Counted from the first letter of the stretch, positions 1 to 10,177 are shown. The stretch: DNA of 42,666 nt from Sphingomonas sp. Ant H11 (GCF_000797515.1 NZ_JSBN01000059.1:1-42666); one strand, 5' to 3'. The notes: generated by a model from the letters alone, not told the origin. Numbers and translations are program-made.

Positions 1-1434
1 GCGTTGCTCGCCGCCGCGCCCGATGCGGATGCGGGCTGGACGCTGCTCGGACGCCACGCCTTCGACTTTGCGCGGCGGCTGGGATCTGTGGTCGCGACTG
101 GCCCCGATGGCACGATCCTCATTGCCAAGGGTGCGCCCGAAGCCGTCCTCGCCTTGTGCACGTCGAGTCATGGGGGCAGCGTGATGGGTCCGAAGGAACG
201 CGCCGCCGCGCTGGCGCAAGTCACGGCATTGGCCGGGCAGGAAGGCTTGCGCACGATCGCCGTGGCGTCGCGCGTCTGGACCGCCCCTGCGCAAACCGTG
301 TCGGCAGCGGATGAAACCGGCCTCGTCTTCGAGGGTCTGTGTGCCTTTGCCGATCCGCCCAAGGCAACCGCCGCCGCAGCCATCGCCCGCCTGGCGGCAG
401 CGGGAATCCGACTGAAGATCCTGTCGGGCGACGATCCGGTGGTGGTCAAGCGGCTGGCCGCGCTGGTCGGCATGAAGGCCGACCGCGTATTGTCGGGCTC
501 GGACATCGCGCATCTGTCCGACGACGCGCTCGCGGTGCAGGTGCGGCATGTCGATGCCTATGGGCGGCTCGCGCCCGACCAGAAATCCCGCATCGTGCGG
601 GCATTGCAGGCGCGCGGAGCGGTGGTCGGCTATCTGGGCGATGGCATCAACGATGCCCCGGCGCTCAAAGGGGCCGATATCGGCCTGTCGGTCGCGGGCG
701 CAACCGGCGTCGCGCAGGCGGCCGCCGACATGATCCTGCTCGACAGCGATCTCGCGGTGGTCGCGGACGGCGTGGAAGAAGGGCGGCGGACCTTCGCCAA
801 CATCCTGAAATACATCCGCATGGGGGCCAGTTCGAACTTCGGCAACATGCTGTCGATGGCGGTGGCGTCGTTCTTCCTGCCGTTCCTGCCGATGTTGCCG
901 ACGCAGATCCTGCTCAACAACCTGCTCTACGACGTGTCCGAAATCGGCATTCCGTTCGACACCGTCCGCGCCGAGGCGATTGCGAAGCCACAAGTGTGGA
1001 ACTTGCGCGACCTCGTAAAATTCGCGGCGATCATGGGGCCGCTCTCCTCGCTGTTCGACTTACTCACCTTTGCCGGGCTGGTGCTGCTGTTCCATGCCGC
1101 ACCGCCTGAATTCCGTACCGCGTGGTTTCTGGAATCGATGGCGACACAGGTGCTGGTGATCTTCATCATCCGCACCAATGGCAGGCCGTGGGCAAACCGC
1201 GCGAGCCCGATCCTGACGATGACATCCCTGGGCGCGTTGCTGGTGGCGCTCATTTTACCCTTCACCCCGCTGGCGCACTGGCTGGGTTTCCAGACACCGC
1301 CACTGGCGATGACGGGCGGGATCGTTGCGGTGGTGGTCGCCTATCTGGTCTGTGCGGAGGGGCTGAAAGGCATTGCGATCAGGCCCAGCCGCCCATCACG
1401 CCACGCGCATCAGCGGACGTCGATACCCCGGTGA
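1..1434 (+). CDS. MgtA-type magnesium-translocating P-type ATPase, C-terminal part (5' end outside window)
   Basis: Inner-membrane P-type ATPase importing Mg2+ (or a related divalent cation). The 477 residues present cover the end of the nucleotide-binding domain, the phosphorylation-domain hinge (GDGINDAPALKGAD near residue 215) and the C-terminal membrane helices. The run FANILKYIRMGASSNFGN and the FLPFLPMLPTQILLNNLLYD helix region are typical of MgtA/MgtB rather than Ca2+ or heavy-metal ATPases. The reading frame is open from base 1, and the DKTGT phosphorylation site must lie upstream, so the gene is truncated by the window edge. Its 3' end overlaps the convergent AI-2E family gene by 25 bases. 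No upstream regulator is visible. Family assignment is secure; the exact cation is inferred. Confidence 0.88.
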   Translation, partial: ALLAAAPDADAGWTLLGRHAFDFARRLGSVVATGPDGTILIAKGAPEAVLALCTSSHGGSVMGPKERAAALAQVTALAGQEGLRTIAVASRVWTAPAQTVSAADETGLVFEGLCAFADPPKATAAAAIARLAAAGIRLKILSGDDPVVVKRLAALVGMKADRVLSGSDIAHLSDDALAVQVRHVDAYGRLAPDQKSRIVRALQARGAVVGYLGDGINDAPALKGADIGLSVAGATGVAQAAADMILLDSDLAVVADGVEEGRRTFANILKYIRMGASSNFGNMLSMAVASFFLPFLPMLPTQILLNNLLYDVSEIGIPFDTVRAEAIAKPQVWNLRDLVKFAAIMGPLSSLFDLLTFAGLVLLFHAAPPEFRTAWFLESMATQVLVIFIIRTNGRPWANRASPILTMTSLGALLVALILPFTPLAHWLGFQTPPLAMTGGIVAVVVAYLVCAEGLKGIAIRPSRPSRHAHQRTSIPR

Positions 1435-2495
1435 GCGTCGCGCGATCGCGAGAAAATCTCCCACGTGGCGATGAACATCGCCGCGATCACCGGGCCGACC
1501 ACCAGCCCGTTAAACCCGAACAGTTCCAGGCCGCCAAAGGTCGAAATCAGCACAACATAGTCGGGCATTTGCGTGTCGCGGCCAACCAGGATCGGCTTCA
1601 CCACATTGTCGACGCTGCTGATGATGAAAAACCCGCACAGCGCCAGCGCAATCCCCTGCCAGATCGCGCCAGTTGCGAGCAGATAGAGCGCCATCGGCAC
1701 CCACACGATGCCCGTACCGATCGCGGGCAGCAGCGAGAACGCGCCCATCAGCACGCCCCACAGCAGCGCGCCGCCAATGCCGAGCGCCCACACGATCAGC
1801 CCGCCGATCATCCCCTGCAACACCGCGACGACCAGGCTGCCCTTGATCGTCGCGCGCACGACGGCGGCGAATTTGTCGAACAGCGCGCGGCGATATTCCG
1901 GAAGCAGCGGAATGGCATGTTCGACCTTGGCGACGATCTCGCGCCCGTCGCGCAACAGGAAGAAGCAGAGGTACAACATGATGCCGAGCGTCGCCAAAAG
2001 CCCGAACACGCTCTGCCCGAGGCTGAACGCGCGCCCCGCCAGCGAATCAAAGCTCTTGACCGCTCCGTCCGCGATCCGCGCGCGCACCGCGGCGAAATCG
2101 GTGAGGCCATAGCCCGCCAGTTGCTGTTGGACCCAGTTCGGCAAGCGCCCCTCGACCTGGAAGAACACGAGATCGAAATCGATCTTGCCCGACTTGATCT
2201 TGGCGTAGAGCCCCGCCGCCTGTTGCAGCAGCGCGCCGCCCAGCAGCACCGTCGGCAAGATCACCGCGAGCAGGATGACCAACAGCGTCAACACCGTCGC
2301 AACATTGCGGCGACCCCCAAGCCTGGCGGTCAACCAGTCGGTCAGCGGGGCGAACACGATCGCGGCGACCACCGCCCACACGATCGCACCGAAAAAGGGC
2401 GCGATGAGCCACGCGAAGACCAGCGACACGATAATGAGAAACGCGAGGAAGAACCCGCGTTCCAGGGAGAAGCCGCGCAAATCGGGTGCGGTCAT
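1410..2495 (-). CDS. AI-2E family (PerM/YdiK-like) membrane transporter
   Basis: Polytopic inner-membrane protein of about 361 residues in the AI-2E transporter (UPF0118) family, whose members export small molecules or ions; the substrate cannot be read from sequence. It has an N-terminal pair of hydrophobic helices (FFLAFLIIVSLVFAWLIAPF), a central soluble stretch, and the C-terminal block with LLPAIGTGIVWVP and SSVDNVVKPILVGR, which is the family's best conserved segment. The start was placed at the ATG at 2495 because it overlaps the TGA of the upstream P-type ATPase (ATGA), indicating translational coupling. The longer open frame to 2615 reads as non-native sequence inside the ATPase gene. 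Co-expression suggests a role in ion or envelope homeostasis. Confidence 0.87.
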   Translation of the reverse strand: MTAPDLRGFSLERGFFLAFLIIVSLVFAWLIAPFFGAIVWAVVAAIVFAPLTDWLTARLGGRRNVATVLTLLVILLAVILPTVLLGGALLQQAAGLYAKIKSGKIDFDLVFFQVEGRLPNWVQQQLAGYGLTDFAAVRARIADGAVKSFDSLAGRAFSLGQSVFGLLATLGIMLYLCFFLLRDGREIVAKVEHAIPLLPEYRRALFDKFAAVVRATIKGSLVVAVLQGMIGGLIVWALGIGGALLWGVLMGAFSLLPAIGTGIVWVPMALYLLATGAIWQGIALALCGFFIISSVDNVVKPILVGRDTQMPDYVVLISTFGGLELFGFNGLVVGPVIAAMFIATWEIFSRSRDAHRGIDVR

Positions 2496-5044
2496 GCCGC
2501 CGCCGGACGCGCGATTGCGCCACGCCGCATGATCGAGCGCACGACCGGCTTGCACAGTTCGAGCAGCACCAGCAGCCCCGCCCCCAAACCGACTGCGAAC
2601 ACCATGTCGATCCACGCGATCGACCCGAATTTCAGCAAGATTTGCGCGGCGGGCAGGAAGAAGATCAGACTGGCGATGACGACGATCGCCGCCAGCACGG
2701 CGCGCAGCGCGCTATTGTGTCGCGCAAAGGCCTCGATGATCGACGCGCCGAACGAGCGGTTGACGAGAATGAGTGCCAAAATTTCGGCGATCAGCGCGAA
2801 GAACACCAGCGCGCGGACCTCCACTTCGGGCATACCGCCGCGCACTTCCAGCAGGAACACGGTTGCCAGCATGGCAAAGGCCAACCCGCCCTGAAACACG
2901 CCCCACGCGATCATCGTCACGGAGAAGAGCGGTTCGTTCGGGTCGCGCGGCGGGCGTTGCATGATGTCTCTTTCCCCGCGCTCGGCCTCGAACACAAGCG
3001 CGCAGACGGGATCGATCACCATTTCCAGCAAGGCGATATGGATTGGCCCGAACAGAATCGGCATGCCAAACACCAGCGGCAGCAACGCCAGCCCCGCGAT
3101 CGGCACATGCACCGCGAAGATGAACGCCATCGCCTTGCGGATATTGTCGTAAATCCGTCGACCGAGCGCCACTGCCTGCACGATTGCGCCGAAATCGTCG
3201 TCGAGCAGCACGATCGCCGCCGCCTCGCGCGCGACATCGGTGCCGCGCTTGCCCATCGCGATGCCGATGTGCGCCGCCTTTAGCGAGGGCGCGTCGTTGA
3301 CCCCGTCCCCAGTCATTGCCACCACTTCGCCATCGGCTTTGAACGCCTGAACGATGCGCAATTTCTGTTCGGGCATGATGCGGGCGAACACCGTTACCGT
3401 CTTCAACCGCACGGCAAGCGCGGCATCGTCGAGCGCCGCCAGTTCATCGCCGGTCAGCATGTCCCCATCGGCGATTCCCGCCTGCGCCGCGATCGCCTTG
3501 GCGGTGGCGGCATAATCCCCCGTAATCATCGCCACGCGGATTCCCGCTGAGCGGCATTCGGCAACAGCCGCCTTCACCGTCGGGCGCAGCGGATCGGCCA
3601 GCCCGACCAAACCGACCAATTCGAACGCAAAGCCCGCCTGCGTTTCCGGCCAATCGGTATTGGCGGCGACCGCCGTCGCCACGCCGAGCACGCGAATGCC
3701 GCGCGCGGCCATCCGATCCACCGCCAGCGTCATACGGTCGCGTTCACCGGGTGCCAGCTTGCACAAATCGGCAATCGCCTCGGGTGCGCCCTTGGTCGCG
3801 ACGATCAGCCGGTCGTCATCGGTGCGCCAGACATTGGACATGGCGAGCAGATCGGGCCGCAGCGCATAACCGTGGACGTGCGTCCAGTCAGGCCCCGTCG
3901 GCGCGCAGACTTCGACATGCGCCTGATGCAGCGCGATTTCCATCGGGTCGGACGGTTCCACCGCGCTGGCCAGCGCGGCCATGCACACGATCGGCCCGTA
4001 ATCGGCAAAGGCGCAAGGTGCCTCCCCCAGCGTCGCATCCTCGCCCGAGGCCAGCCACAAAGCGACCACCGACATGCGGTTTTCGGTCAGCGTACCGGTC
4101 TTGTCGGTACACAGCACGGTTGCCGACCCCAGCGTCTCGATCGCCGCCGCGCGCCGCGTCAGCACGCCGACCGCGCCGATCCGCCACGCCCCCATCGCCA
4201 GGAAGATAGTGAGCACGACCGGAAATTCCTCGGGCAGCATCGACATGCCGATCGCGATCCCGGCGAGGATCGCCTCGATCCAGCCGCCGCGCAGCAGGCC
4301 GAACAGCACCACCACCGCCAGCGCCACCGCGCCCCCGCCGATCGCGCACCAGGTGACGATGCGAGTGGTTTCGCGCTGGAGCCGCGGCGCTTCGGTATCG
4401 AGCGTGGCGAGCGACTGGCCGATCTTGCCGATTTCGCTGCGAGGGCCCGTCGCGGTCACCTCGGCGATGCCGCTGCCCCGCGCGACCAGCGTGCCCGAAT
4501 AGACATAGGGCTGATCCTCGCCGCCCGGACGGTGATCGGCTGATGGAGCGTCGGCTTGAACCGCCTTGCCGACCGCCAAAGACTCGCCGGTCAACAATGA
4601 TTCATCGGCCTGAAGATCGTCCGCGCTGAGCAAGCGTCCATCGGCGGCGATGCGATCCCCCTGCTCCAGCACCAGCAGATCGCCGCACACCACCTCGCGC
4701 CCCGGAATGCGCAACCGCTCGCCCCCGCGAACGACCAGGGCGCTGGGTGCGGAGAGATCGCGCAGTGCCTCCAGCACCCGTTCAGTGCGGGTTTCCTGCA
4801 CGACGGTGACGACCACCGAAAAACTGGCAAAGGCCAGCAGGATCAACGCCTCGGTCAAATCGCCCAGCAACAGGTAAGCCATGCCGCCTGCCAGCAGCAA
4901 CGCGAACATCGGCTCCTGCACCACCTCGAACGCGATATGAAAGGTCGAGCGCCGCCCGGCGCGGGGCAAGGCATTGGGCCCGTCGCGCACCAGACGATCG
5001 ACGGCTTCGGCAGGCGAGAGACCAGCGGGTCCGGGCGTCATCAT
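2492..5044 (-). CDS. Cation-translocating P-type ATPase (P2-like, PEEFP variant)
   Basis: Complete inner-membrane P-type ATPase of about 850 residues. In order it has an N-terminal cation-ATPase domain (SPAEAVDRLVRDGPNALP), the actuator loop with LQADESLLTGES, an M4 helix with the ion-site motif MLPEEFPVVL in place of the usual PEGLP, the phosphorylation site CTDKTGTLTEN near residue 320, and the hinge GDGVNDAPSLKAAHIGIAMG. The ATG at 5044 is preferred to the GTG at 5062 because GGGGAAAG lies 5 bases upstream of it. It is coupled to the AI-2E family gene downstream. The ion could be Ca2+, Na+/K+ or Mn2+; I cannot decide. It is only distantly similar to the MgtA-type pump at the window start, so the two are not a local duplication. 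Confidence 0.88.
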   Translation of the reverse strand: MMTPGPAGLSPAEAVDRLVRDGPNALPRAGRRSTFHIAFEVVQEPMFALLLAGGMAYLLLGDLTEALILLAFASFSVVVTVVQETRTERVLEALRDLSAPSALVVRGGERLRIPGREVVCGDLLVLEQGDRIAADGRLLSADDLQADESLLTGESLAVGKAVQADAPSADHRPGGEDQPYVYSGTLVARGSGIAEVTATGPRSEIGKIGQSLATLDTEAPRLQRETTRIVTWCAIGGGAVALAVVVLFGLLRGGWIEAILAGIAIGMSMLPEEFPVVLTIFLAMGAWRIGAVGVLTRRAAAIETLGSATVLCTDKTGTLTENRMSVVALWLASGEDATLGEAPCAFADYGPIVCMAALASAVEPSDPMEIALHQAHVEVCAPTGPDWTHVHGYALRPDLLAMSNVWRTDDDRLIVATKGAPEAIADLCKLAPGERDRMTLAVDRMAARGIRVLGVATAVAANTDWPETQAGFAFELVGLVGLADPLRPTVKAAVAECRSAGIRVAMITGDYAATAKAIAAQAGIADGDMLTGDELAALDDAALAVRLKTVTVFARIMPEQKLRIVQAFKADGEVVAMTGDGVNDAPSLKAAHIGIAMGKRGTDVAREAAAIVLLDDDFGAIVQAVALGRRIYDNIRKAMAFIFAVHVPIAGLALLPLVFGMPILFGPIHIALLEMVIDPVCALVFEAERGERDIMQRPPRDPNEPLFSVTMIAWGVFQGGLAFAMLATVFLLEVRGGMPEVEVRALVFFALIAEILALILVNRSFGASIIEAFARHNSALRAVLAAIVVIASLIFFLPAAQILLKFGSIAWIDMVFAVGLGAGLLVLLELCKPVVRSIMRRGAIARPAAA

Positions 5045-5223
5045 GATGGCTTTCCCCGACACCGTGTCACCGGCGACACGATCCTGCCGACAGCGCAGGG
5101 TGCGCGCGCGATGACAGGAGCAATGCCGCGCCGCCCCAGCTTCTGCTATGCGTGCTTTCCCCTAGACGGAACCATGCCGAGCATGGCCGCTATGCTTCAT
5201 CCGTTCACGCGATATGGTCTTTT

Positions 5224-5562
5224 CTAGCGCTTCTTGGGCTGGGGTACGCCGCTTACCCAGAAGATGCCGCCTGGCTGCAAGGCGATGACATATTGGCCGT
5301 GGTCGTCGCATTCGGCGATCCAGGTCGCCTTGCCGTCGATCGGCGCGTGCTTCTCCATCCGCACGATCTTCTGGCAGGTATAGCCGCCGTCGCGGATCGC
5401 ACGGAACATCGTCGTCTGCTGTAACGAGGGCGACAACGCGTCGATCTTCGCTTCCATCGGATCATGCGTCGCTGCGGCGGCGGGCTTGTCGCTGCCGCTG
5501 GGGCTGCCATCGCACGATGCCAGCGCCGCCGTCAGGATCATCGCCACACAGATACGTTTCAT
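5224..5562 (-). CDS. Small lipoprotein of unknown function
   Basis: Predicted lipoprotein of about 112 residues. It starts with a short signal peptide (MKRICVAMILTAALASC) ending in an LASC lipobox, so the mature protein would be lipidated at the Cys near residue 17 and held in the envelope. The mature part is small and soluble, with two further cysteines (GYTCQKI and AECDDHG) that could form a disulfide, and a basic tail (PQPKKR). Two adjacent ATG codons follow AGGAG; the one at 5562 has the better spacing of 7 bases. It lies between the P-type ATPase and the CinA-like gene on the same strand. I do not recognise a family and assign no function. Confidence 0.75.
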   Translation of the reverse strand: MKRICVAMILTAALASCDGSPSGSDKPAAAATHDPMEAKIDALSPSLQQTTMFRAIRDGGYTCQKIVRMEKHAPIDGKATWIAECDDHGQYVIALQPGGIFWVSGVPQPKKR

Positions 5563-5579
5563 CATGTCGCTCCTGTCCT

Positions 5580-6335
5580 TCAAATCCCGCCCGCCACAAC
5601 CGTCCGCCCGGTCGCCTCCAACGCGCGCGTCAAGTCCGCGATACAGCGGTCGGCCAGCGCGGCGTCGGTCGCGCGCACCACGAAATTGGCACCGGTGCGC
5701 CCGTCGCGAAAGAAGGGATAACTCCCAATTGCCACGCCCTCATGGCTTTTTTCGGCCTCGCGCAGCAGGTCGGCGATTTCGCTCTCGCCGACCCAGCAGC
5801 CGATCGTGCGCGACAGCACCGGCAACCCGCCCTCCAGCGTGCCGGTCAGCGCGTCGAGCATCCCCGCCGTTATGTGCGGTACGCCGGCCATGATGAAAAT
5901 ATTGCCGACGCGGATGCCCGGCGCGCCCGACATGCGGTTCTCGATCAGGTCGGCCCCTTCGGGCACGCGCGCCATGCGCTTGCGCGCCTCGGTCAGGCCG
6001 CCGCGCGTGGTGTAATAGGCCTCCAGCACCGCCACCGCTTGCGGGTGGTGGACCACCGGGACGCCGAGCGCCTCGGCAATGGCATCGACGGTGATGTCGT
6101 CATGCGTCGGGCCGATGCCACCGGTGGTGAACAGGTAATCGTTGCGCGCGCGCAGCACGTTGACCGCCTCGACGATCGCTGCGGTCTTGTCGGGCACAAC
6201 GCGCACCTCGGCCAGCCGGATGCCCTGCACGTTCAGCCAGGTCGCGATTTGCGCGATATTCTTGTCCTGCGTGCGGCCCGACAGGATCTCGTCGCCGATC
6301 ACCGCCAGCGCGGCCGTCCAGATGCGTGTCGTCAT
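5580..6335 (-). CDS. CinA-like molybdopterin-binding (MoaB/Mog fold) domain protein
   Basis: Protein of 251 residues with the MoCF_biosynth fold found at the N-terminus of CinA. Visible motifs are AVIGDEILSGRTQDKN near the N-terminus and the glycine-rich FTTGGIGPTHDDIT, which bind the pterin or nucleotide in this family, followed by AGVPHI. The deamidase C-terminal domain of full CinA is absent, as in many alphaproteobacterial stand-alone versions, so pyrophosphatase activity on NAD-related or pterin substrates is possible but unproven. The start is the ATG at 6335; longer in-frame extensions run antisense into the aminopeptidase gene and are not native. It is divergent from map with about 60 bases between them. 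Confidence 0.86.
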   Translation of the reverse strand: MTTRIWTAALAVIGDEILSGRTQDKNIAQIATWLNVQGIRLAEVRVVPDKTAAIVEAVNVLRARNDYLFTTGGIGPTHDDITVDAIAEALGVPVVHHPQAVAVLEAYYTTRGGLTEARKRMARVPEGADLIENRMSGAPGIRVGNIFIMAGVPHITAGMLDALTGTLEGGLPVLSRTIGCWVGESEIADLLREAEKSHEGVAIGSYPFFRDGRTGANFVVRATDAALADRCIADLTRALEATGRTVVAGGI

Positions 6336-6398
6336 GCTTCCCGCATAGCCCGCATCGTGGCCCTCGCAAAGCCCAAGCGGCTTCGCTATATCGCGGGG

Positions 6399-7221
6399 AT
6401 GACCGAATATGTAACCGTAACCGCCGACGCGCCCACCGCCCGTACCGGTGCCATCAAGCTTCATGGGCCCGAAGCCTTTGCAGGTATGCGTGCCGCCGGA
6501 AAACTCGCCGCCGAAGCGCTCGACATGATCGTGCCGCACATGGTGCCCGGCATGGCCACCGCCGAACTGGACGCGATGATCCGCCGTTTCATCGTCGAAC
6601 GCGGCGGCGTGCCCGCAACGCTGGGCTATCGTGGCTATACGCATTCGAGCTGTATCTCGACCAATCATGTCTGTGCCACGCATTCCCAGCGACAAGACGT
6701 TGAAAAATGGCGACATCGTCAATGTCGACGTCACCCCGTTGCTCGACGGCTGGCACGGCGATAGCAGCCGCATGTATTTGATCGGCGACGTGCCGATCAA
6801 AGCGAAGCGGCTGGTCGAGGTAACCTATGAATGCCTGATGCTCGGCATCGAAGCCGCCAAGCCGGGCAACCATCTGGGCGACATTGGCGACGTGATCCAG
6901 CGCCACGCCGAAAAGCACCGCTATGGTGTGGTGCGCGATTTCTGCGGCCACGGCGTCGGCCGCCTGTTCCATGATGCGCCCGAAGTGGTCCATGCCGGTC
7001 GCCCCGGCACCGGCCCCGAACTGAAGCCCGGCATGATCTTCACGATCGAGCCGATGATCAACACCGGTCGCCCCGACGTGAAGGTGCTCGACGATGGCTG
7101 GACGGCGGTGACGCGCGACCGTTCGCTGTCGGCGCAGTTCGAACATTCGATCGGCATCACCGAGACCGGCTGCGAGATCTTCACGCTCAGCCCCGGCGGG
7201 TTCGACAAGCCGCCTTATTGA
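6399..7221 (+). CDS. map: Methionine aminopeptidase type I, interrupted by two apparent 1-base deletions
   Basis: Removes the initiator methionine from nascent cytosolic proteins; normally essential. The N-terminal frame runs from MTEYVTVTADAP through GYRGYTHSSCISTNHV, then the frame changes and resumes at IPSDKTLKNGDIVNVDVTP to the end. The metal ligands of the second part are present: DVT and GDSS, then CGHGVGRLFH and TIEPM, then the SAQFEHSI segment. The conserved NHVVCHGIP block is garbled between 6669 and 6684: 13 bases lie where 15 are expected, fitting one G lost between 6671 and 6672 and one between 6680 and 6681. With two bases restored the protein is 274 residues, a normal length. 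I read this as sequence error rather than gene decay. Confidence 0.88.
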
Positions 7222-7259
7222 AATTTGATCCCCGATCGGTCTTAGCGAGACATCCGAAA

Positions 7260-7296
7260 GGCAGCATGGGGCGAGGCGGCCCCGCCCCACGCTGCC
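7260..7296. terminator. Bidirectional hairpin between convergent genes
   Basis: A GC-rich stem-loop lies in the 82-base gap between the convergent map and DUF1842-like genes. The outer 6-bp stem (GGCAGC with GCTGCC) and an inner 7-bp stem (TGGGGCG with CGCCCCA) are separated by one mismatch. There is no clear T-run on either strand, so termination on both sides is inferred from position and stem strength. Confidence 0.5.
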
Positions 7297-7303
7297 GCTA
7301 GGT

Positions 7304-7699
7304 TCAGCTGACTTTGCTTACCGTGCCGTGCGTAATGGTGTGGTTACCATAGGTATAAGTGCCAACGCCGTTCCATTCCGCATCGACGGCCAGCGCCGCC
7401 GAGAAGTGCGCCAGATAGCTGCCGATCGCGGGCGGCGGCACCGACACGACATATTCACCATGCAGCGCGATAAGCCGTGTATCGTGCCCGAAACCGGTAT
7501 GATGCAGCACGCCGCTGACGGGAAATTCGATCGATCCGTAGGGCGGCGGCAGCGACTGCGTAATGTGCGCCGTGCCATGGATTTGACCAGAAACCGCATT
7601 GACCAGCAGCGACAAATGCAAGGTGGGAGCACCGACGATCGGCTCAACGCCGAGCTGGACCAACAGCTTTACTTGATAAAGACCTACTGCTTCAGACAT
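7304..7699 (-). CDS. DUF1842-like small protein
   Basis: Small soluble protein of 131 residues without signal peptide or membrane segment. It starts MSEAVGLYQVKLLVQLGVEP and continues with APTLHLSLLVNAVSGQIHGTAHITQ, then beta-rich segments ending THGTVSKVS. The LYQVKL...APTLHLSLLVN pattern reminds me of the DUF1842 family, whose role is unknown; that is a recollection, not a search result. The ATG at 7699 has a good ribosome site (CAGGAGA). Base composition of the gene and of the region upstream of it is less GC-rich than its neighbours, which could indicate transfer. It is transcribed away from glnB and alone. Confidence 0.65.
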   Translation of the reverse strand: MSEAVGLYQVKLLVQLGVEPIVGAPTLHLSLLVNAVSGQIHGTAHITQSLPPPYGSIEFPVSGVLHHTGFGHDTRLIALHGEYVVSVPPPAIGSYLAHFSAALAVDAEWNGVGTYTYGNHTITHGTVSKVS

Positions 7700-8506
<807 letters not shown>

Positions 8507-8601
8507 CGCAGCGCAATATCTTGTGACAACGCGATCATCCTAGTGGAATGTGATTCCCGAATTGCTCGGGCTATTGATCGATAACGAAAGGGCGTGGGGA
8601 C

Positions 8602-10026
8602 ATGGCGAATTCGGCTCCAAACACTGCGAGCGACGTACTGAAGATGATCAAGGAGCAGGAGATCGAGTGGGTCGATCTGCGCTTCACCGATCCCAAGGGC
8701 AAATGGCAGCATTTGACGATGGTCGCCGGCGTTGTCGGCGAAGATGAGCTGACCGACGGCTTCATGTTCGACGGCTCCTCGATCGAGGGCTGGAAGGCGA
8801 TCAACGAATCCGACATGATCCTGAAGCCCGATCTGGACGCCGTGTGGACCGATCCGTTCTCGGCAACGCCGATGCTGATCCTGGTGTGCGACATCGTCGA
8901 GCCCTCGACCGGCGAACTCTATGCCCGCGATCCGCGCTCGACCGCCAAGCGCGCCGAGGCGTATCTGAAGACCACCGGCATCGGCGACACCGTGTATATC
9001 GGGCCGGAAGCCGAATTCTTCATGTTCGACAACGTCCAGTTCGAGAACAGCTATTCGACCAGCTATTACAAGATCGACGATATCGAGCTGCCCACCAACA
9101 CCGGCACCTCGTATGAAGGCGGCAACCTCGGCCACCGTCCGCGCGCCAAGGGCGGTTACTTCCCGGTCGCGCCGGTCGACAGCGCCGTCGATATTCGCGG
9201 CGAAATGGTTTCGACCATGCTCGAAATGGGCCTGCCGTGCGACAAGCATCACCACGAAGTGGCGGCTGCCCAGCACGAGCTCGGCCTCACTTTCGGCACG
9301 ATGACGCTGACCGCTGACCGCATGCAAATCTACAAATATGTCTGCCACAATGTCGCGCAGGCTTACGGCAAGACCGTCACCTTCATGCCCAAGCCGATCA
9401 AGGAAGATAACGGCTCGGGGATGCACACCCATCTGTCGATCTGGGACAAGGGCCAGCCGCTGTTCGCGGGCAATGGCTATGCCGGCCTGTCGGACACCTG
9501 CCTGTATTTCATCGGCGGCATCATCAAGCACGCCAAGGCGGTGAACGCCTTCACCAACCCGACCACCAACAGCTATAAGCGCCTGGTGCCGGGTTACGAA
9601 GCCCCCGTGCTGCTCGCGTATTCGGCGCGCAACCGCTCGGCCTCGTGCCGCATTCCCTATGGCACCGGCCCCAAGGCAAAGCGCGTCGAAGTGCGCTTCC
9701 CCGACGCGATGGCCAACCCGTATCTGTGCTATGCGGCGCTGTTCATGGCCGGCCTCGACGGCATCCAGAACCGCATCCACCCGGGTGAGGCGATGGACAA
9801 GAACCTGTACGACCTGCCGCCGGCAGAACTGGCCGAAGTGCCGACCGTCTGCGGTTCGCTCCGCGAAGCGCTCGAGAGCCTGGCCGCCGATCACGACTTC
9901 CTGCTCAAGGGCGATGTGTTCTCGAAGGACCAGATCGAATCGTACATCGAGCTGAAGATGCAGGACGTGGCGCGGTGGGAAATGACGCCGAGCCCGGTCG
10001 AATTCGATATGTACTACAGCTACTGA
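8602..10026 (+). CDS. glnA: Glutamine synthetase type I (GSI-beta)
   Basis: Dodecameric cytosolic enzyme that condenses glutamate, ammonia and ATP to glutamine, the main entry of ammonia into metabolism. The protein has 474 residues. Visible motifs are [11 protein letters not shown] near residue 54, the metal-binding [11 protein letters not shown], the ATP loop [17 protein letters not shown], and [18 protein letters not shown] carries the adenylylation target at Tyr403, so activity should be controlled by GlnE and PII. The ATG at 8602 has GTGGGGA as ribosome site. It follows glnB by 95 bases, probably in one transcript, and is followed by a row of hairpins and a strong terminator. Confidence 0.97.
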   Translation: MANSAPNTASDVLKMIKEQEIEWVDLRFTDPKGKWQHLTMVAGVVGEDELTDGFMFDGSSIEGWKAINESDMILKPDLDAVWTDPFSATPMLILVCDIVEPSTGELYARDPRSTAKRAEAYLKTTGIGDTVYIGPEAEFFMFDNVQFENSYSTSYYKIDDIELPTNTGTSYEGGNLGHRPRAKGGYFPVAPVDSAVDIRGEMVSTMLEMGLPCDKHHHEVAAAQHELGLTFGTMTLTADRMQIYKYVCHNVAQAYGKTVTFMPKPIKEDNGSGMHTHLSIWDKGQPLFAGNGYAGLSDTCLYFIGGIIKHAKAVNAFTNPTTNSYKRLVPGYEAPVLLAYSARNRSASCRIPYGTGPKAKRVEVRFPDAMANPYLCYAALFMAGLDGIQNRIHPGEAMDKNLYDLPPAELAEVPTVCGSLREALESLAADHDFLLKGDVFSKDQIESYIELKMQDVARWEMTPSPVEFDMYYSY

Positions 10027-10131
10027 GGCTGCCGTGCCGGCAGCCGGTGGGGACAAGGCGAAGCCAAAGTCCCCACAGGAGCTGTCGGCCGGCCTCGCTC
10101 TAGCGAGGACCGACGGCGTGGCTTTGCCACG
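10027..10131 (+). other. Row of four hairpins directly after glnA
   Basis: Four compact stem-loops follow one another from the base after the glnA stop codon: 10027-10045 (8-bp stem GGCTGCCG, 3-base loop), 10047-10076 (8-bp stem GTGGGGAC with a nested GGC/GCC stem), 10084-10114 (GTCGG/CCGAC outside CCTCGCT/AGCGAGG) and 10117-10131 (CGTGGC, TTT loop). With the terminator at 10147 this makes five structures in about 150 bases. They may protect the 3' end of glnA mRNA or form a processed small RNA; neither is shown by sequence alone. Confidence 0.6.
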
Positions 10132-10146
10132 ACGCGATTTTTAGGA

Positions 10147-10177
10147 GGGCGTCCGGAGCGATCCGGACGCCCTTTTT
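10147..10177 (+). terminator. Rho-independent terminator of glnBA
   Basis: A perfect 11-bp stem (GGGCGTCCGGA with TCCGGACGCCC), a 4-base GCGA loop and a run of five T. This is the clearest intrinsic terminator in the window and closes the glnB-glnA unit. The remaining bases up to 10333 hold nothing else I can identify apart from the AGGAGA ribosome site of the next gene. Confidence 0.93.

Noticed and set aside
1122..2894. Long plus-strand open frame (590 codons) across the AI-2E and P-type ATPase genes
   Set aside because: It is antisense to two clear membrane-protein genes, is rich in His, Arg and Gln with no domain, and is a GC-rich mirror frame.
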